DNA of 64,000 nt. Origin: Litsea cubeba. Taxonomy: Eukaryota; Streptophyta; Magnoliopsida; Laurales; Lauraceae. The notes beneath the pieces were generated by a model that saw only the letters and a list, made by a program, of their open reading frames with translations, was not told the origin of the DNA and ran no database searches. The translations under genes were made by a program, and so were the position numbers. Below, in pieces: positions 1 to 11,500 of this stretch. The stretch's first letter is position 1. The number at the start of each line of letters is the position of its first letter. The stretch lies in contig CM022951.1 of assembly GCA_012931725.1 (NCBI GenBank), positions 18,502,330 through 18,566,329 on the forward strand, written 5' to 3'.

Positions 1-1593
1 GTCCAGTTTCAGCCGCTCAGCGACAGAATTATGCTTGCTACCATGTCCGCATGGAACCAGAGTTGCTTGGAGAGGTCAAGGACAGTCAACGCAGCGATTC
101 TAAGCTTGTCAGAGTGATCGAGCAGATTGACCAGAGGCCAGAGTTCAGACTGATTGGTGGAGTACTCTACTACCAGGACAGGCTGTGTGTACCAGATATC
201 CAGGAGCTGAAGGACCAGATCTTAGCAGATGCACACCACAGCAGATATTCGATCCACCCAGGCAGCACCAAAAATGGTAATAGGAACCTGAGGAGCTACT
301 ACTGGTGGAACAACATGAAGAAAGAGATTGCAGGCTATGTGTCCAGTGTCTGACCTGTCAGCAGATCAAAGCCGAGCATCAGAAGCCACCAGGGCTACTT
401 CATCAGCTCGAGATACCTCAGTGGAAGTGGGAACACATCACCATGGATTTTATTGCAGGACTTCCAGCTACCAGGAGACGCAGTGATGGCATTTGGTGAT
501 CGTGGACAGGCTGACCAAGTCAGCTCACTTCTTGCCAGTATCGATGAGAGCGGGACTCGACGTCCTTGCTAAGCTGTACGTGGATAAGATCGTCTCTTTG
601 CACGGAGTTCCAGCTTCGATTGTTTCAGACAGAGATCCACGCTTCACTTCTCACTTTTGGGATAGTCTTCAGCAAGCTTTGGGTACCAAGTTGAGCTTCA
701 GCACAGCCTATCATCCTCAGACAGACGGACAGACAGAGCGCACCAACCAGACCTTGGAGGATATGTTGCGAGGCTGTGTCCTAGACTACAAGGAGAACTG
801 GGAGGATTCTTTGCCACTCTGTGAGTTTGCCTACAACAACAGTTACCACTCGAGCATCAAGATGGCACCGTTTGAAGCGTTGTATGGCAGGAAGTGCAAG
901 ACCCCAGTCTGTTGGGAGGAAGTTGGTGTCAGGAGTTTCCATGGACCATCTATTGTCGGCGACACCAGTGAGAAGATCCACCAGATAGTGGAGAACCTGA
1001 AGGTTAGTCGCAGTCGACAGAAGAGCTACGCAGACAATCGGCGCAGACCACTCGAGTTCCAGAAGGGAGACCGTGTCTTCCTGAAGGTTTCCCCAGCTCG
1101 AGGCACCCTCAGATTCGGCGAGAAGGGCAAGTTAGCACGGAGATACGTCGGACCCTTTGAGATCAAGGCCAGGATCGGAGATGTCGCCTACAGACTTCAG
1201 TTGCCAGCAGAGCTATCGGGTGTGCACGACGTCTTCCATGTTTCGATGTTGAGGAAGTATGTGGAGGATCCTACCCACATTCTGCATCACCAGCCGCTCG
1301 ACATCCAGCCCGACGCGTCCTACATCGCCAAGCCAGTCGCCGTCATCGACACCAAGGAGAAAGTGCTTCGGGACCGAACCATCCAGTTCGTGAAGGTTCA
1401 GTGGGAGCATCACACTCCGGAAGAGGCTACTTGGGAGCTACAAGACCAGGTGGCAAGAGATTATCCACATCTTCTACCGCAGGTATGTCCCTACTTTGTT
1501 TTTACATTTGGGGACCAATGTTTTAAAGGAGGGAGGAATGTGAGACCCCACCCCTGGTGGGCCCTCATTGTGAATTTGAATACTATATATTAG
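1..1593 (+). pseudogene. Ty3/gypsy chromovirus integrase and chromodomain, 3' end of pol (frameshifted)
   Basis: This is the end of a gypsy polyprotein; the frame is open to the left edge, so the rest lies outside the window. In order it shows the integrase zinc-finger region (a CLTCQQ motif near 350), the catalytic core and a C-terminal chromodomain-like segment (about 1330-1480). The core has Asp in TMDFIAGLP (about 445), Asp in SDRDPRF (about 627) and Glu in DGQTERTNQ (about 737). The chromodomain has the EEATWE core, which points to the Tekay/Del type of chromovirus. Two one-base losses break the frame, near 345 and near 497, so it cannot make a full integrase. The last frame runs on to 1593, inside the LTR. 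Lineage is inferred from motif spelling and LTR length. Confidence 0.9.
1525..1538 (+). other. Polypurine tract of the gypsy element
   Basis: A purine-only run (AAAGGAGGGAGGAA) directly precedes the LTR start TGTGAGACC. This is the usual site for plus-strand priming in LTR retrotransposons. Confidence 0.8.
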
Positions 1594-1879
1594 CTTAAGT
1601 ATTTTAATTATATTAATTATAGGGCTTAGTGAGGGTAGTTATGTATTTTCCTAGGGTTAGTCTAGTGGTGTAATTAGTAGAGTCAATAGGGTGTCTTTTG
1701 TTATTTCTTAGAGTTGGTTAGTTTGTTAGAGGCCCTAGCTAGAGTTTTGTTTTTACCATAGGGGGTTTGCACCAAGGAATCTTCTAGAAGGTCACCTAAA
1801 GACCCAAATACCCTTTACCCTAATCCTAATCCTATTTTAACCCTAAGGACAATCTTGTCCCTAACCCAAAAACCCAACC

Positions 1880-1887
1880 TATATAAA
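1880..1887 (+). promoter_or_regulatory. TATA box of gypsy LTR
   Basis: TATATAAA follows an AC-rich stretch and precedes a CT-rich leader, the normal order around an LTR transcription start. Confidence 0.55.
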
Positions 1888-2679
1888 CAAAACCCTCCCC
1901 CTGCCCTAACAACTACTGTTCATCTCCTTTTTCCTTTCTCTCAAGTTTCAATCTCTTCTCTCTTCTTCTTCTTCTTCTTCTTCCCCAATTCCCTGCAACG
2001 AACCCTCGTCTCCCCCCTCCAATCTCTCTTTTCTCTTCCTCACCCCAGAAATCCCTTAACAGAAGGCCAGCTGAGATCGACCTGCACCATAAGAGCTACT
2101 GTCGAGACCCTGCCTTTTGGTTTCCCTGTGGTTTTCTTTCTTTTCCTTCTACCTTCAATCGATCAAGGCAAGTGCACTGTGCTGGTAGTTTAGATTGCAT
2201 GTTTTCTCCTTTGATTGGCAGTAGAATTTCAATTTGTAATATATATGTTTAGATCGATCCTTGAGCATGTTTGTTTGGTTCCTTTGGCCATTGATGGATG
2301 GGATTACCTCATTTGGATGATCAATGGCCGGTTGATGATGGATGGATGATGTAGGAATGATTTGTTTTGTTTCTGTAATGGTCTATGGAGAATCCCAGAA
2401 GAATTGGGTCACGGGAATGAGTTTCCGGAGATGGAATGACGAGAACCCACCTCGTTGTGTTGTGATCGGAATCGAAGTAGGACCACCCTTGGTAGATCAG
2501 GACCCTACGTCTATGTGAGGGGCCCTGTGCGACCATGGGGTGCTACTTGATCTGGATTCTGATCAGAGGTGGACCACCATTCCTGTGCTTAATGAAGAGA
2601 AGTTGTGTCCTGTCGCAGAACTGGGTTCTGTAACAGAACACAACACTGATAGGAGAGATGGACAGAGTCCAGCGATGGC

Positions 2680-3150
2680 CGAGCCCCGCACCTGCAGAGC
2701 CCAGCGGTTGCCGAGCTCAGCGTTAGCGCAGCTCAGCAACTGCCGAGCTCAGTACTGGCCGGACTCAGCGATGGCTGGATTCAACACTAGCTGAACTCAG
2801 AGTTCTGCCGAGCATAATGGTTAGGATGAGATTCGCGTTTAGCCGAGCTAAGTGTCTAGGCCGAGCTCAGTGCTCAAGGCCGAGTTCAGTGTTACGGCCG
2901 AACTCAGTGTTATGGCCGAACTCAGTGTTTTACTGAGCTCAGCGCCAGACCGGGTTTCCTTGCCAGACCGGACTTCGAGCTTAGCCGAACTCAGTGCTTA
3001 ACCAAGCTGGGCTTGACCAACCTCAATGCCTAGCCGAACTCAATGCATTTTTCTGAACTCAGTTGGGTGGCCGAACTGAGCTAGGCCTTTGCCGAGCTGA
3101 GTTGGGTGGCCGAACTGAGTATTCAATTGAGCTCCATTGCTTAGCCGAAC
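2680..3150 (+). repeat. Degenerate array of GCCGAGCTCAGT-type motifs inside the gypsy LTR
   Basis: Many imperfect copies of a 15-20 bp unit occur, for example GCCGAACTCAGTGTT near 2895-2930 and GCCGAGCTCAGTG near 2865. The core GAGCTC (or GAACTC) is palindromic or nearly so. Spacing is irregular and there is no open frame. Confidence 0.8.
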
Positions 3151-5145
3151 TCCGAGATGGATTTCCAAAAAGGCGGGATTTCAACAAAGGAGACTAGAAC
3201 CTGGGTCATTCCCTTGAGCCAGGATTCTTAGTGTGCACGGCCAACTACCCAGGCCAGGGAGTTAGCCGAACTCACAGGAAGTCCTGGACAAGCAGGCTTT
3301 GCCTGTAGGGTGTTTTTCCTTCTCTGGTCCCAGTGTGCCGAGCTGACCACCCAGGCCAGGAGGTCGGCTGAGCACACTGTGTACAGTGACACTTCCCAGA
3401 TTCTAATTTCTATTGTTGCAATCATATGTAGGGCCCATTGACCATTCAAATAGACTTCCATCACTGTGCCAGCCACGAGTCAATGGTACGGCTCAACCTT
3501 GACTCGTGGGGTCCACTAATTAAAGTCCAGGTTATGTAATCTTAGATGATTCGACCTTTATACGTTACCAAATGATGCACACAACTTCTAAGCACCAAAC
3601 ACAATATTCCTTAGCATCTGTGGTTTCACTTAAAGATCGAATTACCTGAGATGGACCTGTATCCGAGAGTGGACCATTTACCTAGGTTAGACTGTTGCTA
3701 TCTCCCTATGATTCGTGTACTTGGAGATTCATCTCCCTCATACTATGACTATCACTCTATTGTCCTTATTATTGCTCATATCTGTTAATTAAATGGAAAA
3801 TGGAGGACCCAAACCTAGGAATACGTAGAGGTGACCCGGTAATCTGATTTGGTGGATCATTGACCCGTGTCTATGGCTAGGCGGGCCCTTTTTATGGCCT
3901 AAGTTGGATGTGAATTACCCTAGAATGGAGAGGTTAGATTGTATGGGCTTGTGACCCATTAAGGTTGTAAATGGATCATATGTCATTGAATATGGACTTG
4001 TATCTCATATGGACTGTTATAGATCAGGCCATGTATTTGGTGGGCCTTGGTATGGATCCAATGATGGAATTGGACTTGGACTATGATCCACAGTTTATAT
4101 TGAGTACTTGGACCTCTTAGGGACTTTTGTTAGGACCTTGTTCACGCAAGGCAAAGCCTAGACAGACACAGACCTTTATTGTTTCCGAGTCGGCATAGAC
4201 ATTCACTGAGTTGATTTAAGCTCAGCCAGTTGGACTGATCATCACTGGTAGGAGCTATTGAGATTTGTTGTGTGGCTATCATGATGAGCACTGTTGGGAC
4301 GGACGGTGTGATGCCGGTTCCGGTCGTTGTGGATGATGTTGATGATGTTTTGCAGGGTTAGTAATCCCTAGCATTAGCTTAGGATCCCTACCGCGACTGT
4401 GTTCAGTATGGGAGGGCCGCGGCATAATATCCCGCGGTGACCAGCTTATGTGGATGTGCCATATTGTGTAGGTTTATTACTGTTATACTTATTATGATTC
4501 TACATTGTTATCTTGCACGACTGCATAGCATATGTACCTTTGTTACTCCCTAACTTTATACATGTCTCTACTCATTTTGATGCATACATTCTATATTATC
4601 TGCATATTGTGACTTGCCAGATCTTTAGATCTGACCCACTCTTGGTGCTTAGGTCTTGACCCCGAGTTCGAGGGCGATGCGTTCGCACTCGTTGAGGTGC
4701 CCGTAGTAGGCGACTACGGATGGGGGCCGGCCGACCATGAGGTCGAGCCGGAAGGTGGAGAGCCGACACTAGCTGCAGGGGTTTGAGTGTTCTTTTGTCT
4801 GGGTTTTGAGAGACTTTTGTTGTGAGTTGGGTAGTAATGAAAAATATGTAATTAAACTTTGATTTGTTATCTCTATACATTTAGGCTGGACTTCAGCCCA
4901 TCTACATTTGACATATATACGATGATACCTTATACTTCCGCTATCTCTGATATTGCTTCCGCTATACTATCATGATTCCGCAATTAACCATTGTTATTAT
5001 GTTGATGAAAAAGTTTTAAATTGGACCTCACTGCGGACCTACGATCTTGGAAGTTCTCGGATTTTCCGGGAAGTAGCGCGCCAATTTCGGTACTTTGACG
5101 ATTTTCTCGGTATCCGGAATTGGGGCGTTACACTGGAAGTCAACA

Positions 5146-5156
5146 TCAAGGGGGAG
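5146..5156 (+). other. Polypurine tract of interrupted copia element
   Basis: CAAGGGGGAG just before TGTTAAAGTC is the typical copia polypurine tract and LTR start. The copia body to its left is replaced by the gypsy LTR that ends at 5132. Confidence 0.7.
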
Positions 5157-5418
5157 TGTTAAAGTCACCGCTGACTCGGCACACGCACCGGAGGGATTTG
5201 GTCGATGACACTACGTAGGTTAGGTTTCCTTAATTTATTGGGATTGTGATTAGGGTTATTTATTATTATGTGTTTCTTATTTATAGTAGATTTCTTGCTT
5301 AGTAAGTTAGCTTGTGGTTTTCTTTATATATTGGGGGATGTAATGAGATTTGCCTAGAATGCAATAATCTTGGTTTACTTGTGTTCTCAATTTCTCCCTC
5401 CCTTCTCCCTCTGCAACA
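5157..5418 (+). mobile_element. Ty1/copia 3' LTR (262 bp), element cut by the gypsy insertion
   Basis: The LTR runs from TGTTAAAGTC to CTGCAACA, with matching TGTT/AACA ends. Inside are a TATATATT stretch near 5330, GGGGGATGTAATGAG and then GCAATAATC, the usual order of promoter and polyadenylation signals in small copia LTRs. Only about 24 bp of internal copia sequence remains between the gypsy border and this LTR. Confidence 0.75.
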
Positions 5419-6288
5419 TATACTGCCATGATATATTTTGAAATGTCTAAAGTGCATGAATGATCAACAAACAATCTCTTCAATTATTATTTGGTGAATC
5501 GATTCCTTTTGGTAGAGGTGTAAGCCCTAGTAAAGGGCTTGGCAACAATGTTTTGAAACAATGACCCAATCCGACCATCTCAAACTCGACGATGTGATTG
5601 CAGACATCCACTAGCTTCTATTTTGATAGTTCACGTTTAGTCTTCGATCAAATAGCTCATGCTAAATGACAAAGCTAAAGCCCACTCACGCTAAATGTCA
5701 CTTTTTTTGTTGTGATTGTGAAAAAGTGCATTCTACTTTTAATCTTTTTTTATTTTTACTTTATTCTTGGTTTGGCCCCATGTGAAAAAAAATAACTTTT
5801 TACTTTTAACTCCCTTTATTGTTCCTATAAATACCTATTTATTTATAGGTGTTTTTGACAAGAATTTCTCATGTTGGATTTCTTACATTAATTTGATAAT
5901 TGTTCCCTTAGAGCTTCAAATGCTATGCCTCATAGATGGAGTTTTAAATTCCAACCTGCCTTCAAAAGACACAAATAGCTATCAAGATTCTCTAAAATCT
6001 AGCATTTCAAATGTTAGACGGGCCATGGATTTGGAATTCCATGTGGGGATAGGAGTAGAGAGTTTTCAAATTCCCCAGCTCATAGACTAGTTATCAAGAA
6101 TTCTTGGAATTTTTCAAGTGAACAAGCTCATAGACTAGTTATCAAGTCTCTTCTTGGTTGTTAAAAAATCATCGTTCTTTCTCTTTCACAGTTATTGTTC
6201 TTATTCATTCTAAGTAGCTATATAAAGTGGTTTGTAGGAATTATAAACTCAAACTGCTCCATTTTTCAAGTGAAAAGCGAGTAATATA
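5419..6288. other. Intergenic, no gene seen
   Basis: AT-rich sequence with no convincing coding frame, terminal repeats or RNA gene. The frame at 5767-6090 has no recognisable motif and is probably chance. Confidence 0.4.
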
Positions 6289-7323
6289 GGCCCCGTTTGG
6301 CATCGTGCCAATGAATTGTTCCAATGTTCCCACTGGATAAATCCATGGGAAACACGTTTGGAAAGCAAATACACCATTTCAAGTTTACTTCCCACTGGAC
6401 TTATCCCAATAAATCAGGCCCGCGGGATAAGAAAATGGAAAACGATTCATTTTCGTTTTTTATTTTTGGAAGTGTCTTGCTGGCACAGTGATCTCTCCAA
6501 TTTGTTTACCGTGTTCCGACTCCCGACTCGATAAAGAGGACTTAGAGATTTCCCTTGCTCTATACATACATCGTCTACATAGTGCTGCAGATACTGATAT
6601 ATTTGCTTTCTCCTCCATTTGTGTTTCTCTCTCTATACCACACCTTACTGCTCCTCTCTCTCTCAAGGCTAATGACCCATTTCATCCCCCCCTTCTTCTC
6701 TTTTTTCTTTTCTTCTCTCCTCTCTCATTTCCCCTCTTCCCCACCCAGCCACCACACTCGATCCCTATATACTCTTTCTTCTTCTTTTACTTTCTTTTTT
6801 ATTTTCATCTCTCTTTCTCTTTTCACAGCCCCACTTGATCTTTACCCCTTTTTTTTATCCATCTCTCTCTTATTCGCACTCCATCTCTCTCTCTCTCTTC
6901 TCTCTCCCCCTACCCTCTGTAATTACGATCACCATCCCCATCTCTCTCTCTCTCCCCTCCTATTTCCCCTCCCCCACCGACCACCCCACATAATCCCTAT
7001 GGATTTGTAAATCCCATGGAGCAATCAACACTAGCAACCCTCTTGAATTTGTAAACCATAGCAAGTGTATTTGTTGTTATTGGTTATATTTCTTTAATAC
7101 CCTTTTTAAAAATGTCATACTATTGTTTATGTTGGTTTTATTTCTGTAAATTTCTGATATGTTGCTACCAAACAAGTTAAGCATAGTATGTCCTCAATGG
7201 AACAAATTAATATAATGTTGGCCAAACAAGTTCTGCACAGATTGGTCTCAACACAACCTAGTCTCAGTACAACCCAGTCCGAGCATAGAATTGGGAACAA
7301 GGCAGACGATGCCAAACAGTGCC
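6289..7323. mobile_element. Non-autonomous TIR DNA transposon, about 1.03 kb
   Basis: The left end GGCCCCGTTTGGCATCGT and the complement of the right end GGCACTGTTTGGCATCGT match at 16 of 18 positions, including a perfect GTTTGGCATCGT. Such ends are common in plant hAT-like non-autonomous elements. No clear target duplication is seen. The interior is CT-rich (about 6600-6960), which produces long but meaningless frames. Confidence 0.55.
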
Positions 7324-8410
7324 ATAACCTAAGACGGGAGCCCTAACATGAGTTTCTTCATGTCATTGTTAAAGACTTGGGTTGTGTTTGGCAAGTTTGT
7401 ATTTTTACTTATATGTCTTAAAACTGTTTAAAACAACTTTTAAATTGTTTGGTAACACATTTTCAATGTTTGTTTCAAATAGAGTTAGGATACAAAGCCT
7501 CTGTTTCACACAGTTACCAAATTGGATGGATTCAAAACAAACATAAATGTCTGAAGTAGAAAAACACTCAATGCTTACGAAAATGTCCTTGTGGCCTTAT
7601 CCATTCTTTCATTTTTTTTCCTTATGGGACCCTAAATCGCAATGCACGGTTGGTTGTCATTAAAGGCCAAAAAGGTTGTAATGTTGGATTTCAACCGTTG
7701 GATGATCATGGATTTTAAGATATTTGTGCAAAACTTCAAATCCTTACAGCTATTTTTCTTACTTATGTTGGACCCTAAATCAACTCTAAGGACTAGATAT
7801 TCGCGCAAAACTCTAAATCCTTATAGCTATTTTTCTTACTTCTATGGGGCCCTAAATCAAGATCCAAACAGTTTCCCTTTGGAAGTCTAACAACGACAAT
7901 GAGACTAAATTTTACATCTCAATTCATCATGGATTTCGAGAAATTTGTGAAAAATCATGAACTGTTGGATGTACTCAAGTTAAATGACCCATTTGGAATC
8001 ATATTTTACACTTTTTTTTTTCACAGTTAAGTCTTTTAGAATTATTATTGTTTTGGGACTCTCACTCACAATCCAAACAGTCTATTCTCTTTAAAATGCC
8101 AAAAATGATTGTCAGCGTTGAATGATCATGAATTTTGAGATATTTATAGAAAACTTCATACCCTTAGAGCTACTTTTATGGACTTATCTGAATACCTAAA
8201 TCAAGATCTGATATATTCATCCTACCAAACGGTCCATTTCAAACTGCTCCATTTAAAAGAAATCTAGCCAGACTGATCTATTCCCAACAAATTAGTTTTC
8301 TCAAACATGCGCTTAAAAGTACTCCTTCATAAGACCTCCAATTTCCTTTTGTTTATATACAAAAGGATTATATGAATCTTAATTAATGAACCTTTGAATC
8401 AATACATTTA
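7324..8410. other. Non-coding, possible decayed hAT-like element
   Basis: Repeated phrases such as ACCGTTGGATGATCATGGAT and GGACCCTAAATC (7640-8240) resemble the interior of old non-autonomous elements. GTGTTTGGCAAG near 7385 and CTACCAAACGGTCC near 8220 could be weak inverted ends. There is no gene. Confidence 0.3.
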
Positions 8411-8415
8411 TCTAC

Positions 8416-8966
8416 CCTTATAAAAGAGGAGAAGTTGTCGTGCTTACTTCTCTACACCTCCACGGGTTCCACCTAAGATGCATGTTTGCCTTGTCATGTT
8501 TGCAAAATAAATGCGTGGGCCTCACTTAAGATGCATGTTACCTTGTCATGCCTAAAAAAAAAAAAAAAAAAAAAAAACGAGGGTTAGCTAGATGTCATAT
8601 CCCTCGACTCTTCATATCTACTCTCCTTCCGTTTCTCTCCTTCGAGGTTAGATTCGATGCCTCTCTTTTCTTCCTCCGTACAGATTTCTTGTTAGGTTTC
8701 CTTATAAAAGAGGAGAAGTTGTCCTGCTTACTTCTCTACACCTCCAAGGGTTCCACCTAAGATGCGTGTTTGGTGCATGTTTGCCTTGTCATGCTTGCAA
8801 AATAAATGCATGAGCCTCACTTAAGATGCATGTTGCCTTATCATGCTTGAGTGTTAGATGTCATATCCCTCAACTATTCATATCTCCTCTCCTTCCTTCT
8901 CTCTCCTTCGAGGTTAGATTCGATGCCTCTCTTTTCTTCTTCCTTACAGATTTCTTGTTAGGTTTT
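8416..8966 (+). repeat. Tandem duplication of the Helitron 5' end (284-bp unit)
   Basis: CCTTATAAAAGAGGAGAAG recurs at 8416 and 8700. The two units (8416-8699 and 8700-8966) run in parallel to GATTTCTTGTTAGGTTT at about 90% identity by eye. The first unit has a 22-base A run near 8557 that the second lacks. Confidence 0.85.
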
Positions 8967-9032
8967 GTGGTGTATTCTTTCTAATAGAATCATGTTCTAA
9001 TACGAACGTCATTTAATATTTTCAGGTTTCTC

Positions 9033-9035
<3 letters not shown>

Positions 9036-9065
<30 letters not shown>
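9036..9065. repeat. (CT)15 microsatellite
   Basis: Uninterrupted CT dinucleotides. Confidence 0.95.
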
Positions 9066-9068
<3 letters not shown>

Positions 9069-9076
9069 TTGAATAT

Positions 9077-9257
9077 ACTACACCAAAAATAGAAAATTAG
9101 AACGAATTACCGTTCCTAATCATTCTGTTCCTAATCCGTTAATCCGTTCCAATTTCCTGTTTTTGGAACGGATTAACGGATTAGGAATGGATTAACGAAT
9201 TAGGAACGGACGGATTATGAACGGTAACCCATTCCAATTTCCTGTTTTTGGTGTAGT
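9077..9257. mobile_element. 181-bp foldback MITE with CACTA-like ends
   Basis: The ends are ACTACACCAAAAAT and, inverted, ACTACACCAAAAAC. The ends resemble CACTA termini that lost the outer C. The interior is itself self-complementary, with several GGAACGGATTAACGG / CCGTTAATCCGTTCC pairs, so a long hairpin could form. Confidence 0.65.
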
Positions 9258-10479
9258 TTATGATGGTTCAAATCATTGATTTGAGTTTGTTTATTTTTAA
9301 ATTGATGTGGGTAATGGTTATTTTCTGTTGTAGGTTGGTTTTGTTATTGTGGATTGATGATTTTAGTTATTTAGGCTATATTTGGATGTGTAAAGATCTC
9401 TCATGGATTCAATATATATAGCTAGGTTTGGAAACGGTAAGGGAAATAGAGAGGAGAAGTGCTGAAATCGCATGGATTGGATACTATTATTTTGATATTT
9501 CTGTTTCACATGATTTATCATCTTGTGCAACTAATAACTATGGAGCTATACACTTGGGAAAACATGATTCAATTGTGATGTATGTGCCAGTCCCAGATGC
9601 GTAGAACATAGAACTGATAGCAACCAATTCTGCCAAATTCTTTGAGAGGGGTGATACGGTGTAAATCGTTAGACAATTCACACTGTCTACTTTCTCATTA
9701 TCTAAACGGTAGGGCACATCCCAATGCACCATTTAGCTTACTGATCGGGAAAAAAAAGCTTTGGCTTTAAAATCATCTTAACACTTATGTTCTTTATTAT
9801 TGGAGATGAAGATGGGTATGGGTGAATATATATATATATATTTTTATTTCTTATGATGTATGCATGTGATGCACTTTTTTTCCTTCTTCCTTCTCACAAA
9901 TCTTTGGTTGAGAATGAGGTGTTTGATTATAAGTCTGATAGAAATTGAATCTCAACGGCTTATGTTATTTTTTATTTATTTATTTTGCTTCCTTTACAAA
10001 TCCTAATTTGAGCTTGAAGTGTTTGATTAAAAGTACGATAAAAATTGAATTTTAATTGCATGATTATTTCAAAGGGTACTGTTAGAAGGTAGCACATTCT
10101 CTCCTATCATTCTTATTGCTTGATTTTAGGAGTCTTCATTGAGCAAAGACTGAGTGAGAATGAGATGAGAGTTCTTGAATCTTTATTTTCTTAATTAGGG
10201 TATTCTCTTTTTAGACTATCCAATGAGATGAAGATGTCTATAGACATGTATAAAATGATTGAAGTCTATCTGATGGAGTCAATCCAATCATCAGTTTTGA
10301 ATTTTTATTTCACTATTTGATGCATGCATTTGGATTGAGGCCTTCGTTGTAGATAGATATTTCATATATGTATATGCAGTTCATTTGAGGCCTTAGTTGT
10401 AGAATCAGGAGGATGACATGGTTAATGAAAAACCCAATAGCCAATTTGCTTATCGCCTTTGAAATATGGTGGCATTAGA

Positions 10480-11500
10480 GATATGAAGTACTAATACAAA
10501 TAAAAGAGCTTGGTGAACATAAATGTAGAAATGTATATTCTTTATGTGGGTGGAGAGACGTCCCCTCTTGAAATGTAAAGCGTATATCTTGTGTAGCGTA
10601 GCGTGTGGCCTTTTTTTCTTTTTAATGTATATTTCATATAGGTGGGAATGTATCTTTCCATGATTTTGGAATACAAGGCAATTCATTGATTGGGCTTGTT
10701 TGTTTAGTTTACCGAGAACTGAAATTAATGAACTCATATAATGGGCTTATTTGTTGTAGGGTACTATAATATATAAGATATTCATTGATGAGAATGAACC
10801 TATTTGTGCCATTAAATAATAATTTTCATGACTCATTACCATTTTACTCATATATGCTCTATGAATGTAAATGCATCGGTGTAGATTTTATGAATATAAA
10901 TGGAAAAAATCTAAATGGCCTGATGTCAGGCCCTGAAAAGTGGCCTGACATCAGGCCTAGACCGTTGGATCTCATTTTTCAGGCCACTTTTCGGGCCTGG
11001 CATCAGGCCATGTAGCACGTCTGATATAAATGTATCAATTTAGATTTGGAATGCTAATACAAATGAAAGAGCTAGATGAACGAAAATGTATCAATGTAGA
11101 TTTTTTTTCTGGTAGACAGACATTCTTTTTTTAATTGAAAATTATGTTCCTTTTTTGAAATGTATATTATGTGTTTGATTTTTTTTTTAATGGTTATTTT
11201 GTGTAGATAGCCATTTTCTTTCTATGAATTTGGAACACATGAATTGATTGTTGGAGAATGGGCTTGTTTGTATGTATTGAACTAAAATACATTGAAATTC
11301 ACGAAATTGGCTTTGCTTGTTTGTCAATTAAAATAAGTTGAATCCTTGAAATGAGCTTGTTTCTTTGCATGATATTACAAATATAGGAATCATTCATGGA
11401 GAATGAACCTGTTTTTTTGTATGAAATTATAATACATGAGAATTCATTGATGCAGATTGGACTTGTTTGTTCGCATGAAATTAAAATCCATGCAAATGTT
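10480..11500. repeat. Degenerate 60-bp-scale repeats inside the Helitron
   Basis: Variants of a phrase 'GGAATACA...ATTCATTGAT...GGGCTTGTTTGT' recur near 10680, 11230, 11300, 11340, 11390 and 11440. 'CTAATACAAATGAAAGAGCT' is shared between 10490 and 11050. Copies are strongly diverged. Confidence 0.5.
10917..11009. mobile_element. 93-bp inverted-repeat (foldback) insert
   Basis: The left arm GGCCTGATGTCAGGCCC is mirrored by GGGCCTGGCATCAGGCC at the right end. A second pair, AAAAGTGGCC and GGCCACTTTT, lies inside. The GC content contrasts with the AT-rich flanks. Confidence 0.65.

Larger units (their letters stand above)
1539..5132 (+). mobile_element. 3' LTR of Ty3/gypsy (Tekay-like) element, 3.6 kb
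   Basis: The LTR starts TGTGAGACCC right after the polypurine tract and ends GGGGCGTTACA, giving the usual TGT...ACA ends. At 3594 bp it is long, as in Del/Tekay chromoviruses. It has a TATA box near 1880, a pyrimidine-rich leader with short ORF noise, and a cluster of GCCGAGCTC-type motifs at 2680-3150. The 5' LTR lies outside the window, so LTR divergence and target duplication cannot be read. The right border abuts copia sequence, so the element landed in an older copia. Confidence 0.85.

Noticed and set aside
1818..1850. Telomere-like ACCCTAATCCTAATCC
   Set aside because: Only a few imperfect units inside the LTR; not a telomeric array.
2680..3150. CRISPR-like repeat array
   Set aside because: Irregular spacing, degenerate units, eukaryotic LTR context.
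4596..4880. 94-codon minus-strand frame
   Set aside because: Lies antisense in the gypsy LTR and has no motif.
6488..7010. Long overlapping frames
   Set aside because: Low-complexity CT-rich sequence encoding Ser/Leu/Pro runs; no motif.
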